From: Tundrisphaera lichenicola
GTDB lineage: Bacteria > Planctomycetota > Planctomycetia > Isosphaerales > Isosphaeraceae
Reading direction: 5' to 3'
Assembly (NCBI RefSeq): GCF_051175385.1
Contig: NZ_CP195106.1
Span: forward strand, 4,526,001 to 4,590,000
Length of the DNA: 64,000 nucleotides
Shown here: positions 27,101 through 34,062 of the stretch, piece after piece
How the letters are laid out: the number at the start of each line of letters is the position of its first letter
How positions within the stretch are numbered: the stretch's first letter is position 1
Translations under genes and position numbers: made by a program
Notes under the pieces: model-generated
The model's database searches: none
The model's input: the letters and a program-made list of their open reading frames with translations, nothing else
Told to the model about the DNA's origin: nothing

Positions 27101-29285
27101 TAGCTCGTCGATCCAGGTATTCCGGAGCGGCGGGACCGGTGTCTTCGGGGCGACTTCGATCGCCATCCCGATCAATCGGGGCAGTTTCACCGCGAGCTAC
27201 AACTCCGATGGCTCGGAGGTGATTACCTTCCAAACGAGTGGTGTGCTCCCCAACGATGCGTATCAGATCATCCTCAAGGGGACTGGTTCCAGCCCGGTGA
27301 CCGACATCGCGGGGAACCCGCTCAGTGGGGCCTTCAGCGGGACCTTCCCGACCGGATCCGGCAACACGGCGTCCGACTTCATCAACACGCCGTTCACCGT
27401 CTACCGGCCCAATCAGGCCAACCTGATCTACGTCCGGGCCCCGCGGAACGGACAGATACCGACCAGCCCGGACGGTTCTCGCTCCAATCCCTTCGCCACC
27501 ATCGCCGACGGCATGGCGGCGGCCCTGGTCGGTGACAACGTCCTGGTTCTCCCCGGGACTTATACGGAGAACGTGGTCGTGAAGCCGGGCGTCCGGCTCC
27601 TCTCGGCCTCCACCTCCAGCACCGATTCCAGCTATATCCCGGGCCTCCCCAACCAGACCCTCATCTACGGGGACGCCTCGGCCTCCTCGACGATGATCTA
27701 CACCGTGTCCGTCTCCGGAGGATTCGTCGGCACCCCGACCGAGGTCAGCGGATTCTCGATCATCAGCCCCCTGATCGGCGATCCGACCCTCGGTACGATC
27801 AACACCACGAACGTTGCGGTCTTCGCCCAGAATTCCAACGTGGTGATCGACCGGAACAACATCATCAATGCGGGGGTCGGAGTCTCGCTCTCGAACACCG
27901 GTACGAACAAACTGGCCGCACAGGTGTTCGACAACGTGATCGCGGGCAACATCGTGGGTGTCGGGATCACCGGGAACGGCGGGAGCTCGCTCAGCTCGCC
28001 GTACCTGATCGTCAACAACACCATCGTCGATAACACCTACGGGCTGCTCAACAGCAGCAGCACGGCCAATGCCCTCCAGGCATTCGTCCTGAACAACATC
28101 TTCGCCGCGAACCACGCGTTGACCACGGCCAGGACCGGGACCGGCATCCAGTCCAATACCGCTAACACCCTCGGCGTCGGCTTCAACCTGTTCTACTCGA
28201 ACGGGCCGAGTGCCGCCTCCTCGGCCGACGACGCGGTGGGATCGTTCGGTAGCTTCCGCCCATCGGCCCTGACCAACCTCCCGGACGGCCTGGGCAACTT
28301 CACCGGCGACCCCGCCTTCGCCTCGGCCCGCGATCCCCGTCCCAACGGTGATTCGCCGCCCGTCTTCTTCCTGGACGGCAACTACGACCTGACCGCCCGT
28401 TCGGTGGCGATCAACGCCGGCAACAACGCGGTGTCCCCCGCGACCGACTTCCTTTACCGGGCCCCGGTTAAGATTGCCGGCAAGGGTTTTGCCAACACCG
28501 GCCCGGCCAGCATCGGGGCCTACTACTACAAGGGAACCGGCGGCCCCACCGCCGGCGGCGGGACCGGGTCCGGCTCGGGCGGGCTACCGATCAACCTTGC
28601 AGCTCGCACGGCTGCGACGGCCGCCGTTCAGAGCGGAGTCGTCTCCTCGATTGGCGGCGGGGCAGCGATCGGGACCAAGAAGTTCAACGTGATCGAGACC
28701 TCGCTCTCGACCCAGGGGACTTCAAGTGCCTCGGACGTCCCGGGCGTGGTGGCCTCGGAGGCCGCCCCGAGCTTCATCGACATCAACTTCTCCAACTACA
28801 TCGACGCCTCGACCCTGACCCCGAGCGACCTGGTCCTTTCCGGCAGCGGAATCGACCCGGCCAACCCGGCCCATGCCACCGGGCTGACCTGGATCGACGG
28901 CCATGCCGTCCGGTTCCTGCTCTCCGGGGCATTCAGGAATGGCGGCAACGTCAACGTCTCGATCGCCCCGGGCGCCGTCTCTTCCGATACCGGCACCCTG
29001 CTCGCGGGCTACAACGACATCTTCAAGGTGGCCTCGGGTGGCACCTCGTCCAATCAGGGCTCGGTCGCTATCCCGATCCAGCCGGTTCCTGTTTCGGGGC
29101 CGGTCGCGGTTGGCCAGCCTGGGGGCAAGCAAGGCCGGAGCAAGGCCGCCAAGGCGGCTTACGCAGCCCAGCTTGCTCAGGAAGCTAAGGTCAAGAAGGA
29201 AGCCCAGCTGAAGGCGGCCCGTCAGGCGGCCGCCGCCAAGCACGACAAGGTGACCCGGGCGGCCAAAGCCAAGAAGACCAAGTGA
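18183..29285 (+). CDS. Giant subtilase-like surface protein with Ig-like and beta-helix regions
   Basis: A 3700-residue protein; ATG 18183 has GGGGGGAG 8 bases upstream. Residues 30-40 are LESLEQRRLLA, the signature often seen near the N-terminus of large exported planctomycete proteins. Residues of about 180-640 are a subtilase/sedolisin-like domain with VISDS (Asp202), DEGRAMLELVHD (238-249) and GTSAAAPN (Ser595). Ig-like repeats with 'VTFNKAVD' and 'GNxLxGxF' patterns begin at about 658, 771 and 2630. Residues of about 1490-2560 are a beta-helix-like stretch rich in Asn, Gly and Ser; about 3079-3330 is a DUF1565-like parallel beta-helix (DGSRSNPFATIADG, LVLPGTY). A last Ig-like block is near 3525, and 3649-3700 is a Lys/Ala-rich basic tail. 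Likely an adhesin or cell-surface scaffold that may process itself. Confidence 0.8.
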   Translation: MASFKGNGRDEASKRRAAENRRLRQGRPNLESLEQRRLLAAPWVPTSNDPYDVQNGPLANLGQDLITVYKEYNEFAKQGNGQFHSSLASRINFYNGDGPEVDIDVYGSGDFASFRKSLENLGLFVVGANQKNFVVEGYVPIATLPQIARLNQTISASPVYTPITHTEGSANNQGDLTLSTSTIRLQNPGIDGTGVGVGVISDSVNNFQGGLADSVASGDLPSNVTVVQDAPAAVASTDEGRAMLELVHDIAPGSPLAFATGALGQVSFASNIQALAAAGSNVVVDDLTYANEPYFQDGVISQSINTFVGNGGIYASSAANFADSGYMSEFRGVNATVGAIGSGRFQNFDGTGQTVAPTIGINVYRGGTAFIFQYDQPFNLAGGGVSSNLDFYLLDTSGNIVGSSLSNNIATNQPIEGIFTDTSGNPIAAGLYQLAIRVASGPDPTHVVVYDFGGGFSVDKQYGSSGGTYYPSTSGHNSGANTISVGAVPYWGAQPFTSPTTVNNEPFSSTGPRLITFNPDGSPITPQLLLKPDISAPDGGNTSFFVPNSDIDTTNPPFPTAAFPPYPGSPQTLQGNPVTATNLDPDTLPNFFGTSAAAPNLAALLALMKQANPGATQANLLSAVQQTATPLNGATAGTWNPQGGYGLANGPAAFAVASKLKVVYISPGAGQTITKAPTSITVTFNKAVDITTINPGEFQVRGANGATVDVGLPIGVDDPRYATTVRFPIVIHPAPGKIANGEYTTLFFTGSIMSVDGQTLEQGAADKFNLQQLNGPRITNTSFNNRVATITFDGPIDPATINSGNIILFRAGDSNNTNYYGPNQVILTNQAGSRITYNPANLTVTIDLTGVSQLLLPTDRYALIVTTGVHDAVGNSINGQFSGVFPSGIPNGNGTQFFQGLGLVTLFPPQVASLTLAPQSDSGIQGDNNTSNKTPSYVGQVTSSFPGSLAGVIVYAQFNGISHPGVARGDFNLGVGAGGRGITGQFDVQTVTDANGRFVINYPSGVTGLPEGQNQIRVVVVGQSEQPSVAGYASSQDAAFRVDNTLPYVGTTDNSPATSIPQNSNINSLSNLSINIVDPVNPTLINDPFAVDPSLGVPALDPVKASNTQNYRLFQVVNGNRVDRSSFLKTATYVSTSNRVLSSDPYTGRIDFTFNPGLPTGNYQFEMIAASFQPGVGLTDAAGNAFAGYADRSSLGQAFNYRLDFSLQPTPAYITSFGAFTPSGAGFIQTDARATYEIPINGVTPRATAAPTVFVIDFSNTLQEQGVDLNNAVQLLRSANGTGQLPDGNFGDLGITSTGNGYTRVPNVSVRVDSSVKGSVPGQYGYRNQLVISLPQGTTLSADYYRLYLPNSGANTLTDIFGNQLDGEFKGYKDANGTYVNLLPNGQVRGTSAMPDLSGDGIAGGAFMTGFVVVPNGNILYARADAQYNPLLPSQTPTGAIDKPFPVLAAESVFTSTNGGNLNSSVNSGSNFNPAYDRSGDGKFEPSAFYAAQQLVQANGGPVVIIAQASIPTPDAATGRVIQKPFVLQAPAGIDANINDGSAAIPALTTLAFQPGSILKMQNASLLVQNQGSALQILGGSNPGQGVTITSYKDSTIGGVTNGDPSTVGAPGDYGGILFRNYSQANRNTLFPGQLPITANASINQKLKGQFANPGDPASQVDAISGADDVMSYVSFLNQRYAGGAVPQTVGFRYDGITLKNSRPTIVNSSITDTNGSDGTAQAGISVDVDSLRADDIAQGPLIRNDSFLRNGLNGIYIRAESSGIAEATNAVSYPNNPSTAGGARNYVLDDPYPYLLTSRLVLGQSLVQETGGTQANLANRLYINPGMILKFSRGSSLELVNSGASLNVGDQTYIREFDANNSVGPNSPGFVANSPNLAQAILTSINDDAATTFFFDPISQIRTTIVQPLPAVPGGSGILQPKPGAVPDAARWGGVTVASGAVAVINSTNLRYGGGSVNSGSGTGTQHVLELLNGNSGAKISVTNNVFSDNADAPINAQPNSFLAADPQRPLQSGNPFIHGNVFTGNDLNGVSVQGGTDGINRPNLTVDSVWAGSDFTYILRNTIVLAGFNTNSLPNGGDTAFQAIPSPAITLTLQSTLQGTVLADGSTVGAPGVPLIVKLLNPTGTTLPAIGDAEPAAAITNSFVGGAGFLVGVDNGVDPTADSLIDPGAFSQLRILGIGANQTTGQSRVPVIITSLFDDTVGTTVNNVPMFQAVSGNTRAPAAGDGGVIYYGANSLTDYDLQDPRSGSVIDNADIKYITRIEQQGSGLVYAFDSDLSGGFDPILDGYSNQKLGLIPETQINQAKQLTISNSNLSTFSSAAFWAHIGYAPLVIPVNYPVGPPSITRGGFQGEATHTYFVNNSISNMPQGILILSQTANNDQFTSPAMAVFLNNTFYNITGNAIRTVSPAFNGLNSLAHTAFLAMDNIFSLIGGSAAVSVGQNYGSDLQYNLFDRVSGPFTVNVSNSQPVTGNPAFRDAPNGNFNLLPTSAAIDLGRSELGPSVFGNMIFPASTINPNNINAIPIRNTQGASIRTGGIFPGNAAGTDIVTLPGEPVSERGFPDQWVPVLQTAAPNATGTGKNAATFVYVPLQGERDQAGNLRVKDPNSPNVGFGSRPFFDLGAFEYIIQNPPVVTAVQAVAMGIATNLYVAGGIAGTNKTPSSVQVKFNERIDPNTISGSSVILQASGGDGIFGNANSPADRNINLSGLLTIDPITNTLSIDTSSILANPATLNDEYRLILKGTGSSIIRDLDGLALDGFTANQTLPLPSGSDNVPGSDFLVNFTISTNSPSVNAGTFQLASASDTSGGRNITRLNLPTFVGSITDMFPPTNFLQNQSVHIDISSKGDGNFDIIDAGVGTTLADGSFSVTLTKPIPDTPNSVGTNGIKGGPGATYAIARVRVINQAGNPSNLPTDPLSDFVANNAVTRLQVDTTLPVITSFSPLANTVATLNSSGGITFTMTLNENIRGSSLNSSSIQVFRSGGTGVFGATSIAIPINRGSFTASYNSDGSEVITFQTSGVLPNDAYQIILKGTGSSPVTDIAGNPLSGAFSGTFPTGSGNTASDFINTPFTVYRPNQANLIYVRAPRNGQIPTSPDGSRSNPFATIADGMAAALVGDNVLVLPGTYTENVVVKPGVRLLSASTSSTDSSYIPGLPNQTLIYGDASASSTMIYTVSVSGGFVGTPTEVSGFSIISPLIGDPTLGTINTTNVAVFAQNSNVVIDRNNIINAGVGVSLSNTGTNKLAAQVFDNVIAGNIVGVGITGNGGSSLSSPYLIVNNTIVDNTYGLLNSSSTANALQAFVLNNIFAANHALTTARTGTGIQSNTANTLGVGFNLFYSNGPSAASSADDAVGSFGSFRPSALTNLPDGLGNFTGDPAFASARDPRPNGDSPPVFFLDGNYDLTARSVAINAGNNAVSPATDFLYRAPVKIAGKGFANTGPASIGAYYYKGTGGPTAGGGTGSGSGGLPINLAARTAATAAVQSGVVSSIGGGAAIGTKKFNVIETSLSTQGTSSASDVPGVVASEAAPSFIDINFSNYIDASTLTPSDLVLSGSGIDPANPAHATGLTWIDGHAVRFLLSGAFRNGGNVNVSIAPGAVSSDTGTLLAGYNDIFKVASGGTSSNQGSVAIPIQPVPVSGPVAVGQPGGKQGRSKAAKAAYAAQLAQEAKVKKEAQLKAARQAAAAKHDKVTRAAKAKKTK

Positions 29286-29302
29286 CGCCCCGAGCGTCTG
29301 GA

Positions 29303-29345
29303 AGTTGACACTCAACTCGACGGGCGGCCCATCGCGGGCCGCCCG
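29303..29345 (+). terminator. Tandem hairpins after the giant gene
   Basis: AGTTGA-CAC-TCAACT (29303-29317) is followed by a 10-bp GC stem, CGGGCGGCCC (29321-29330), loop ATCGC, and GGGCCGCCCG (29336-29345), then CTTTCGG. The position 18-60 bases past the stop and the strong stem make this a likely terminator, though the T tract is short. Confidence 0.7.
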
Positions 29346-29378
29346 CTTTCGGTTCGAAGTCTTTCGATACCAAAGCGC

Positions 29379-29408
29379 TTGACCCTCCCCTTCCCACCAA
29401 ACTAGGAT
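29379..29408 (+). promoter_or_regulatory. Candidate promoter of the DUF1549/DUF1553 and DUF1501 pair
   Basis: TTGACC at 29379-29384, 18 bases, TAGGAT at 29403-29408 (5 of 6 and 4 of 6 matches). It lies just past the terminator hairpins and about 75 bases before the TTG start. Confidence 0.45.
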
Positions 29409-29485
29409 GAACTCTCGACCCGGCACCCTGGTGGCGACGCCGTCGCCGATGGGTTTCCGGTCGCTCTCACCGAGGGGGTCCGACC

Positions 29486-31954
29486 TTGACCACCCCGCTA
29501 GCCCATCGCTCGTTCGTCCTGGCCTGGCTCTGGCTTGCTCTCTCCCAGGATCCGTCGCGGGCAGAGGGCCTTCGGCCGATGATCGAGCCCACCTCGATCG
29601 CGATTGAGGGATCCGGAAAGGGACAGCAGGTCGCGATTTCGATCGAGAGCAAGGACGGTACGTCGCGAGACGTGACCGGCGTGGCTTCCTATACCGTCGA
29701 GCCTCGATCGATCGCAGCGGTGACCCGGACCGGCCTGATCCTCCCGAGATCGGAGGGACGCGGCCGTCTCATCGTCGAGGTCGAGGGGCAACACGAGGAG
29801 GTGAACATCGAGGTTGGCCCGTCCGTCGGGGTACCCTCCACGAGCTATCGACTCGATATCGTGGCCCTGCTCTCTAAGGCCGGATGCAACGCGGGACCCT
29901 GCCACGGCAACATCAATGGCAAGGGGGGATTTCGGCTCAGCCTTCGAGGGGACGATCCCGCCTTCGACCTCCTCTCAATGACTCGCGATGCCTTCGGCCG
30001 GCGGATCGACGTGGCAGACTCCTCGCAAAGCCTGATCTATCGAAAGCCGGTCGGTCTCGATCCCCACGAGGGGGGCCGGCGCTTCACCGCTCAATCACCG
30101 GAGGCTGCCGCACTGCTCGACTGGGTGGCCGAAGGTGCGAAGGATGATCTGGCGACCGCACCGACGCTCATCCAACTCGAAGTCTTCCCCGACGATCGGG
30201 TGATCCCGGGCCCGAACCTGGCCCAGCAGCTGGTGGTGACGGCCACCTTCTCCGATGGATCGCGACGTGACGTGACCCGACAGTCGGCGTTCGACGTCAA
30301 CGATCCGTCGCTCGTCGCGGTCACGCCCGAGGGTCGAGTCGAGGCCGGTCGTCCCGTCGAGGCGGTCGTCGCGGTTCGGTACCTGAACGGTCGAGGGGTC
30401 TCCCGATTGGCGTTCCTGCCCGTCCGGCCCGACTTTGCCTGGCGCGAGGTCCCCGAGGAAAATTTCGTCGATTCCCTCGTTTTCGCCAAGTTCAAGGCTC
30501 ACAAGATCGAGCCGTCGGAACTCTCGACGGATTCTGTATTCCTTCGTCGAGCCTTCCTGGACGCGCTCGGTGTCTTGCCCACGCCGGAGGAAGCTCGAGC
30601 CTTTCTGACCGACCTCGACCCTCTCAAGCGCCCAAAGCTGGTCGACCGCCTCCTGGAGCGTCCCGAATTCGCCGATTTCTGGGCCTTGAAGTGGGCCGAT
30701 CTTCTCCGTAACGAGGAGAAGACCATGGGGGCGAAGGGAGTCTGGGTCTTCCAGCGATGGCTTCGCGACCAAGTGGCCCAGGATATCCCGCTCGACGTCT
30801 TCGCCCGGTCTCTGATCGCCTCGATTGGCTCGACCTATCGGAATCCTCCGGCCAACTTCCATCGGACGAATCGCGACCCGATGACCGCGGCCGAGACCGT
30901 CGGCCAGGTCTTCCTGGGCGTTCGACTCCAGTGTGCCCGGTGCCATAATCACCCGTTCGACTCCTGGACTCAGGACGATTATTTCGGGCTGGCGGCCTAC
31001 TTCAGCAATGTCAGGCGGAAGGAGATCAACAACCTTCGGTCCGACCGTCTCGATAAGCACGAGATCAACGGCGACGAACTGATCTATCTCGAAGGGACCC
31101 CGAAGATCGTCCAGCCTCGGTCGGGCGAGACCCTTGCGCCCCGACCCCCGGGTGGTCCCCAGGTCGAACTCGCTCAAAAGTCCCCCGCTCTCGATGAGCT
31201 GGCGAACTGGTTGACGGTCGACAATCCCCAATTTGCCCGGAACATGGCCAACAGGATCTGGTTCCACCTGATGGGCCGGGGGCTGGTCGAGCCCGTGGAT
31301 GACTTCCGCGACTCCAACCCTCCGACCAACCCAAAGCTCCTGGTCAAGCTCGCGGACGAACTCGTGAATAACGGTTATCGGCTCCGCCCGCAGGTCGCCC
31401 TGATCATGAAGTCGCGTACCTACGGCCTCGACGCCCGTCCTCTAGGGTCGAATGCGGAGGACGAGATCAATTACTCTCATGCTTCGGTTCGATTGCTCCC
31501 CGCAGAAGTTCTCCTCGACGCCATCGGGCAGGTTCTCGAGCATCCCGAGCCGTTCCAGCACGCCCCACCATCGACCCGGGCCGTACAGATGCCCGGAGCC
31601 CGACCGGGCGGCTCCTTCTTGCAGTCGTTCGGCAAGCCCGACCGGCTCCTGACCTGCGAATGCGAGCGGTCCGAGGCGACCACCCTGGCCCAGGCGTTCC
31701 AGCTCATCAACGGCGATTCCATTCGCGCGATGCTGACGGACAAGCAGAATCGAATCGGCCGCCTGATCGATTCGGGAGCTTCCGATTCCGAGGTCCTCGA
31801 CGAGCTCAGCCTGGCGGCCCTGTCCCACGAGCCCGACGCGACCCGGCGTTCCGCCATCCTGGAGCATGTCGCGCGGGCTCCCGACCGTCGGAAAGCCTGG
31901 GAAGACGTGACCTGGGCCATCCTGAACAGCAAAGAATTCCTGTTGAGGCATTGA
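29486..31954 (+). CDS. Secreted DUF1549/DUF1553 protein with cytochrome-type motifs
   Basis: An 822-residue planctomycete-type protein. TTG 29486 is the best start (GAGGGGG 7 bases upstream) and gives a signal peptide ending near SRA (about residue 26). Domains in order: a bacterial Ig-like region; a C-x4-CH block (Cys134, Cys139, His140); a second Ig-like region (about 215-320, TATFSDGSRRDVT); DUF1549 with LRRAFLDALGVLPTPEEARAF-like repeats and LQCARCHNHPFDSW (CxxCH at 483-487); and DUF1553 (ANRIWFHLMGRGLVEPVDDFR). CxxCH suggests covalent heme; C-x4-CH is a non-standard site. Paired with the next gene, as is usual for this family. The substrate and electron partner are unknown. Confidence 0.9.
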   Translation: MTTPLAHRSFVLAWLWLALSQDPSRAEGLRPMIEPTSIAIEGSGKGQQVAISIESKDGTSRDVTGVASYTVEPRSIAAVTRTGLILPRSEGRGRLIVEVEGQHEEVNIEVGPSVGVPSTSYRLDIVALLSKAGCNAGPCHGNINGKGGFRLSLRGDDPAFDLLSMTRDAFGRRIDVADSSQSLIYRKPVGLDPHEGGRRFTAQSPEAAALLDWVAEGAKDDLATAPTLIQLEVFPDDRVIPGPNLAQQLVVTATFSDGSRRDVTRQSAFDVNDPSLVAVTPEGRVEAGRPVEAVVAVRYLNGRGVSRLAFLPVRPDFAWREVPEENFVDSLVFAKFKAHKIEPSELSTDSVFLRRAFLDALGVLPTPEEARAFLTDLDPLKRPKLVDRLLERPEFADFWALKWADLLRNEEKTMGAKGVWVFQRWLRDQVAQDIPLDVFARSLIASIGSTYRNPPANFHRTNRDPMTAAETVGQVFLGVRLQCARCHNHPFDSWTQDDYFGLAAYFSNVRRKEINNLRSDRLDKHEINGDELIYLEGTPKIVQPRSGETLAPRPPGGPQVELAQKSPALDELANWLTVDNPQFARNMANRIWFHLMGRGLVEPVDDFRDSNPPTNPKLLVKLADELVNNGYRLRPQVALIMKSRTYGLDARPLGSNAEDEINYSHASVRLLPAEVLLDAIGQVLEHPEPFQHAPPSTRAVQMPGARPGGSFLQSFGKPDRLLTCECERSEATTLAQAFQLINGDSIRAMLTDKQNRIGRLIDSGASDSEVLDELSLAALSHEPDATRRSAILEHVARAPDRRKAWEDVTWAILNSKEFLLRH

Positions 31955-31991
31955 GCCGACCGACGCGATCGGATCGAGAAGGACCCCCGCC

Positions 31992-33380
31992 ATGAACCGA
32001 GGCTGTCCCGATTTTCGAGCGACCAGCCGGTTGACCCGTCGGAGTCTCCTGACGGCCGGAGCGGCGGGGTTCGCCGGCCTGAACCTACCGATGATACTCC
32101 GGGCGTCCGAGGCCATCTCGACGATTAACCCCCATGCCAAGCATGTCATCTTCCTTCACCAGTTCGGAGGGCCGTCGCACCTCGACACCTTCGACATGAA
32201 GCCCGACGCCCCCGACGGGATCCGGGGCGAGTTCAAGCCGATCCAGTCGGACCAGCCGGGCCTGTATCTGAGCGAGCACCTCCCTCGGTTCTCGAAGGTC
32301 CTCGGCCGGTTCGCCCAGATCCGGTCGGTCCACCACGGGATGAAGAACCACAACTCGGCCACCTATTACAGCCTGACCGGGCATGCCCCGCCGATCGACG
32401 ACATCCGGCTTCGCGATACCCAGGAGCTTTACCCGTCGTATGGGAGCGTGGTCGCCCGGTTCCGCCCCGTCGATGATCCGTCGCTCCCGACCTACGTCTC
32501 GTATCCCCACGTCCTCCGCGACGGGAGCGTCACACCCGGCCAGGGGGCGAGCTTCCTGGGCAAGGGGTTCGATCCCTTCTTCGTGGAACGCGACCCGAAC
32601 AAACCCGACTTTCGACTCCCCGAGCTAAGTCTTCCCGAGGAGACTTCCCTGGCCCGCCTCGACGATCGCCGGGGGCTCCTCAAGCTGATCGACGAGCAAG
32701 GCGACCTCGGCTATTCCTCGACGAGCCGAGGTATCGATGCCTTCTACGACCGGGCGATGGCGATGCTTGCCTCGCCGAGGGTGAAGGCGGCGTTCGACCT
32801 CTCGACCGAGCCCGGACCGATCCGCGACGCCTACGGTCGGACCACCTACGGCCAGAGCTGCCTGCTCGCCCGCAGATTGGTCGAGGCCGGGGTCCGGTTC
32901 GTCACCGTGTACTACTCCCGGTCGATTGGCGGCAAGGGGTCCGGCGGTTGGGACACCCACGGCGATAATTTCAACCAGCTCAAGAACCGACTCTGCCCGA
33001 TCACCGACCAGACCATTCCCACGTTCATCGAGGATCTCGCCGCTCGAGGCTTGCTCGACGAGACGCTGGTCGTCTGGATGGGGGAATTCGGTCGATCCCC
33101 CAAGGTGACGAACACCGCGCAGTTCGGGCCGGATGGCCGGGACCACTGGCCCAAGTGCTACACCGTCCTGATGGCCGGGGCCGGGATCACGCCCGGGGCA
33201 ATATACGGGGCGAGCGACCGGATCGGGGCCTATCCCGCCTCCGACCCCGTGACTCCCGACGACATCGCGGCCACGATGTTCTGGGCCCTGGGGATCGACC
33301 CGGCCACCGAGGTCCGCGATACCCTCGGCCGGCCCTTGCCGATCGCCTCCGGACAGCCGATTACCCGAATCTTCGAATGA
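31992..33380 (+). CDS. DUF1501 protein, probably Tat-exported
   Basis: A 462-residue DUF1501 (sulfatase/phosphatase-like alkaline phosphatase fold) protein. The N-terminus has TRRSLLTAGAAGFAGLNL, a twin-arginine type signal. Then come KHVIFLHQFGGPSHLDTFD, HHGMKNHNSATYYSLTGHAP and, later, GGWDTHGDNF and WMGEFGRSPKV, blocks shared by the family. It starts 37 bases after the DUF1549/DUF1553 gene and is almost certainly co-transcribed. The pair is one of the most repeated gene arrangements in planctomycetes, thought to act on sulfated or otherwise complex substrates outside the cell, but no reaction is proven. Confidence 0.9.
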   Translation: MNRGCPDFRATSRLTRRSLLTAGAAGFAGLNLPMILRASEAISTINPHAKHVIFLHQFGGPSHLDTFDMKPDAPDGIRGEFKPIQSDQPGLYLSEHLPRFSKVLGRFAQIRSVHHGMKNHNSATYYSLTGHAPPIDDIRLRDTQELYPSYGSVVARFRPVDDPSLPTYVSYPHVLRDGSVTPGQGASFLGKGFDPFFVERDPNKPDFRLPELSLPEETSLARLDDRRGLLKLIDEQGDLGYSSTSRGIDAFYDRAMAMLASPRVKAAFDLSTEPGPIRDAYGRTTYGQSCLLARRLVEAGVRFVTVYYSRSIGGKGSGGWDTHGDNFNQLKNRLCPITDQTIPTFIEDLAARGLLDETLVVWMGEFGRSPKVTNTAQFGPDGRDHWPKCYTVLMAGAGITPGAIYGASDRIGAYPASDPVTPDDIAATMFWALGIDPATEVRDTLGRPLPIASGQPITRIFE

Positions 33381-33390
33381 TCGGCAAGGA

Positions 33391-33630
33391 TTACTCGTCC
33401 GTCGTCGAAGAGTCGGGATGACCCTCGCCCTCGATCACGGACAGGCCCGCCTTGTCGAGCCGACTGAGCAGGACCGGCCAGTGTCGAGACAGGCTGTGCG
33501 CCGACATCGTGTGGACGCATTCGATCGTCTCGCGGTCGAATCGACCGAGCACCCGAGCCCCGCCCGGGGCACGCTCCAACGCCTTACGGACCGCGTTCAA
33601 GCTGGGTGCCTTGACCCGGAATCGTTCCAT
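33391..33630 (-). CDS. Small conserved hypothetical protein, 79 residues
   Basis: A 79-residue protein, basic in its first half and acidic at its end (EGEGHPDSSTTDE), with no membrane helix. The start is well supported: AGGAGGG lies 7 bases before ATG 33630. It ends 10 bases from the convergent DUF1501 gene. I do not recognise a family; the pattern VRKALERAPGGARVLGRFDRETIE suggests a small alpha/beta domain. The function is unknown. Confidence 0.6.
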   Translation of the reverse strand: MERFRVKAPSLNAVRKALERAPGGARVLGRFDRETIECVHTMSAHSLSRHWPVLLSRLDKAGLSVIEGEGHPDSSTTDE

Positions 33631-33724
33631 CGGATGACCCTCCTACCCTTCCCGAGGCAATGGGCCCCGTGCTAGGCTCGAAGGACCGAGGTCCCGCAAA
33701 CCGAGCCACACCCCACCGAGTCCC

Positions 33725-34033
33725 ATGAGCGACGCACCCAGCAACATCCGCGCCCATCAAGGCGATCAAATCCTAGAACTGGCCTGGGAGGGCGATCGCG
33801 TGGACCGCCTCCCTTATCGTTATATCCGGGGCGAATGCCCCTGCGCCACCTGCAAGGACGAGTGGACCGGAGATAGGATCCTCGACCCGAACTCGATTCG
33901 CCCCGACCTCAAGCTCGAGGGCATGGAGCCGATCGGCAACTATGCCGTCCGGCTCGTCTGGAACGACGGCCACTCCTCGGGGCTGTATTCCTGGGAGAAC
34001 CTCAAGAGACTGGCCGATGACGTGCCCCTGTGA
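33725..34033 (+). CDS. DUF971 family protein
   Basis: A 102-residue soluble protein of the DUF971 family (also seen at the N-terminus of gamma-butyrobetaine hydroxylases). Typical blocks: LPYRYIRGECPCATCKDEW with two Cys spaced as CPCATC, and IGNYAVRLVWNDGHSSGLYSWENLKRL, the GH-xx-GxYxWxxL end block. The family occurs near iron-sulfur assembly and molybdenum genes in other bacteria, but nothing here indicates such a link. A weak fit to a ribosome binding site precedes the ATG. Confidence 0.85.
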   Translation: MSDAPSNIRAHQGDQILELAWEGDRVDRLPYRYIRGECPCATCKDEWTGDRILDPNSIRPDLKLEGMEPIGNYAVRLVWNDGHSSGLYSWENLKRLADDVPL

Positions 34034-34062
34034 TTACGGGAAAGGCGATGGCCCGACATGGT

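Noticed and set aside
33418..33675. Plus-strand frame of 85 codons
   Set aside because: It is antisense to the 79-residue minus-strand gene, which has the better ribosome binding site (AGGAGGG).
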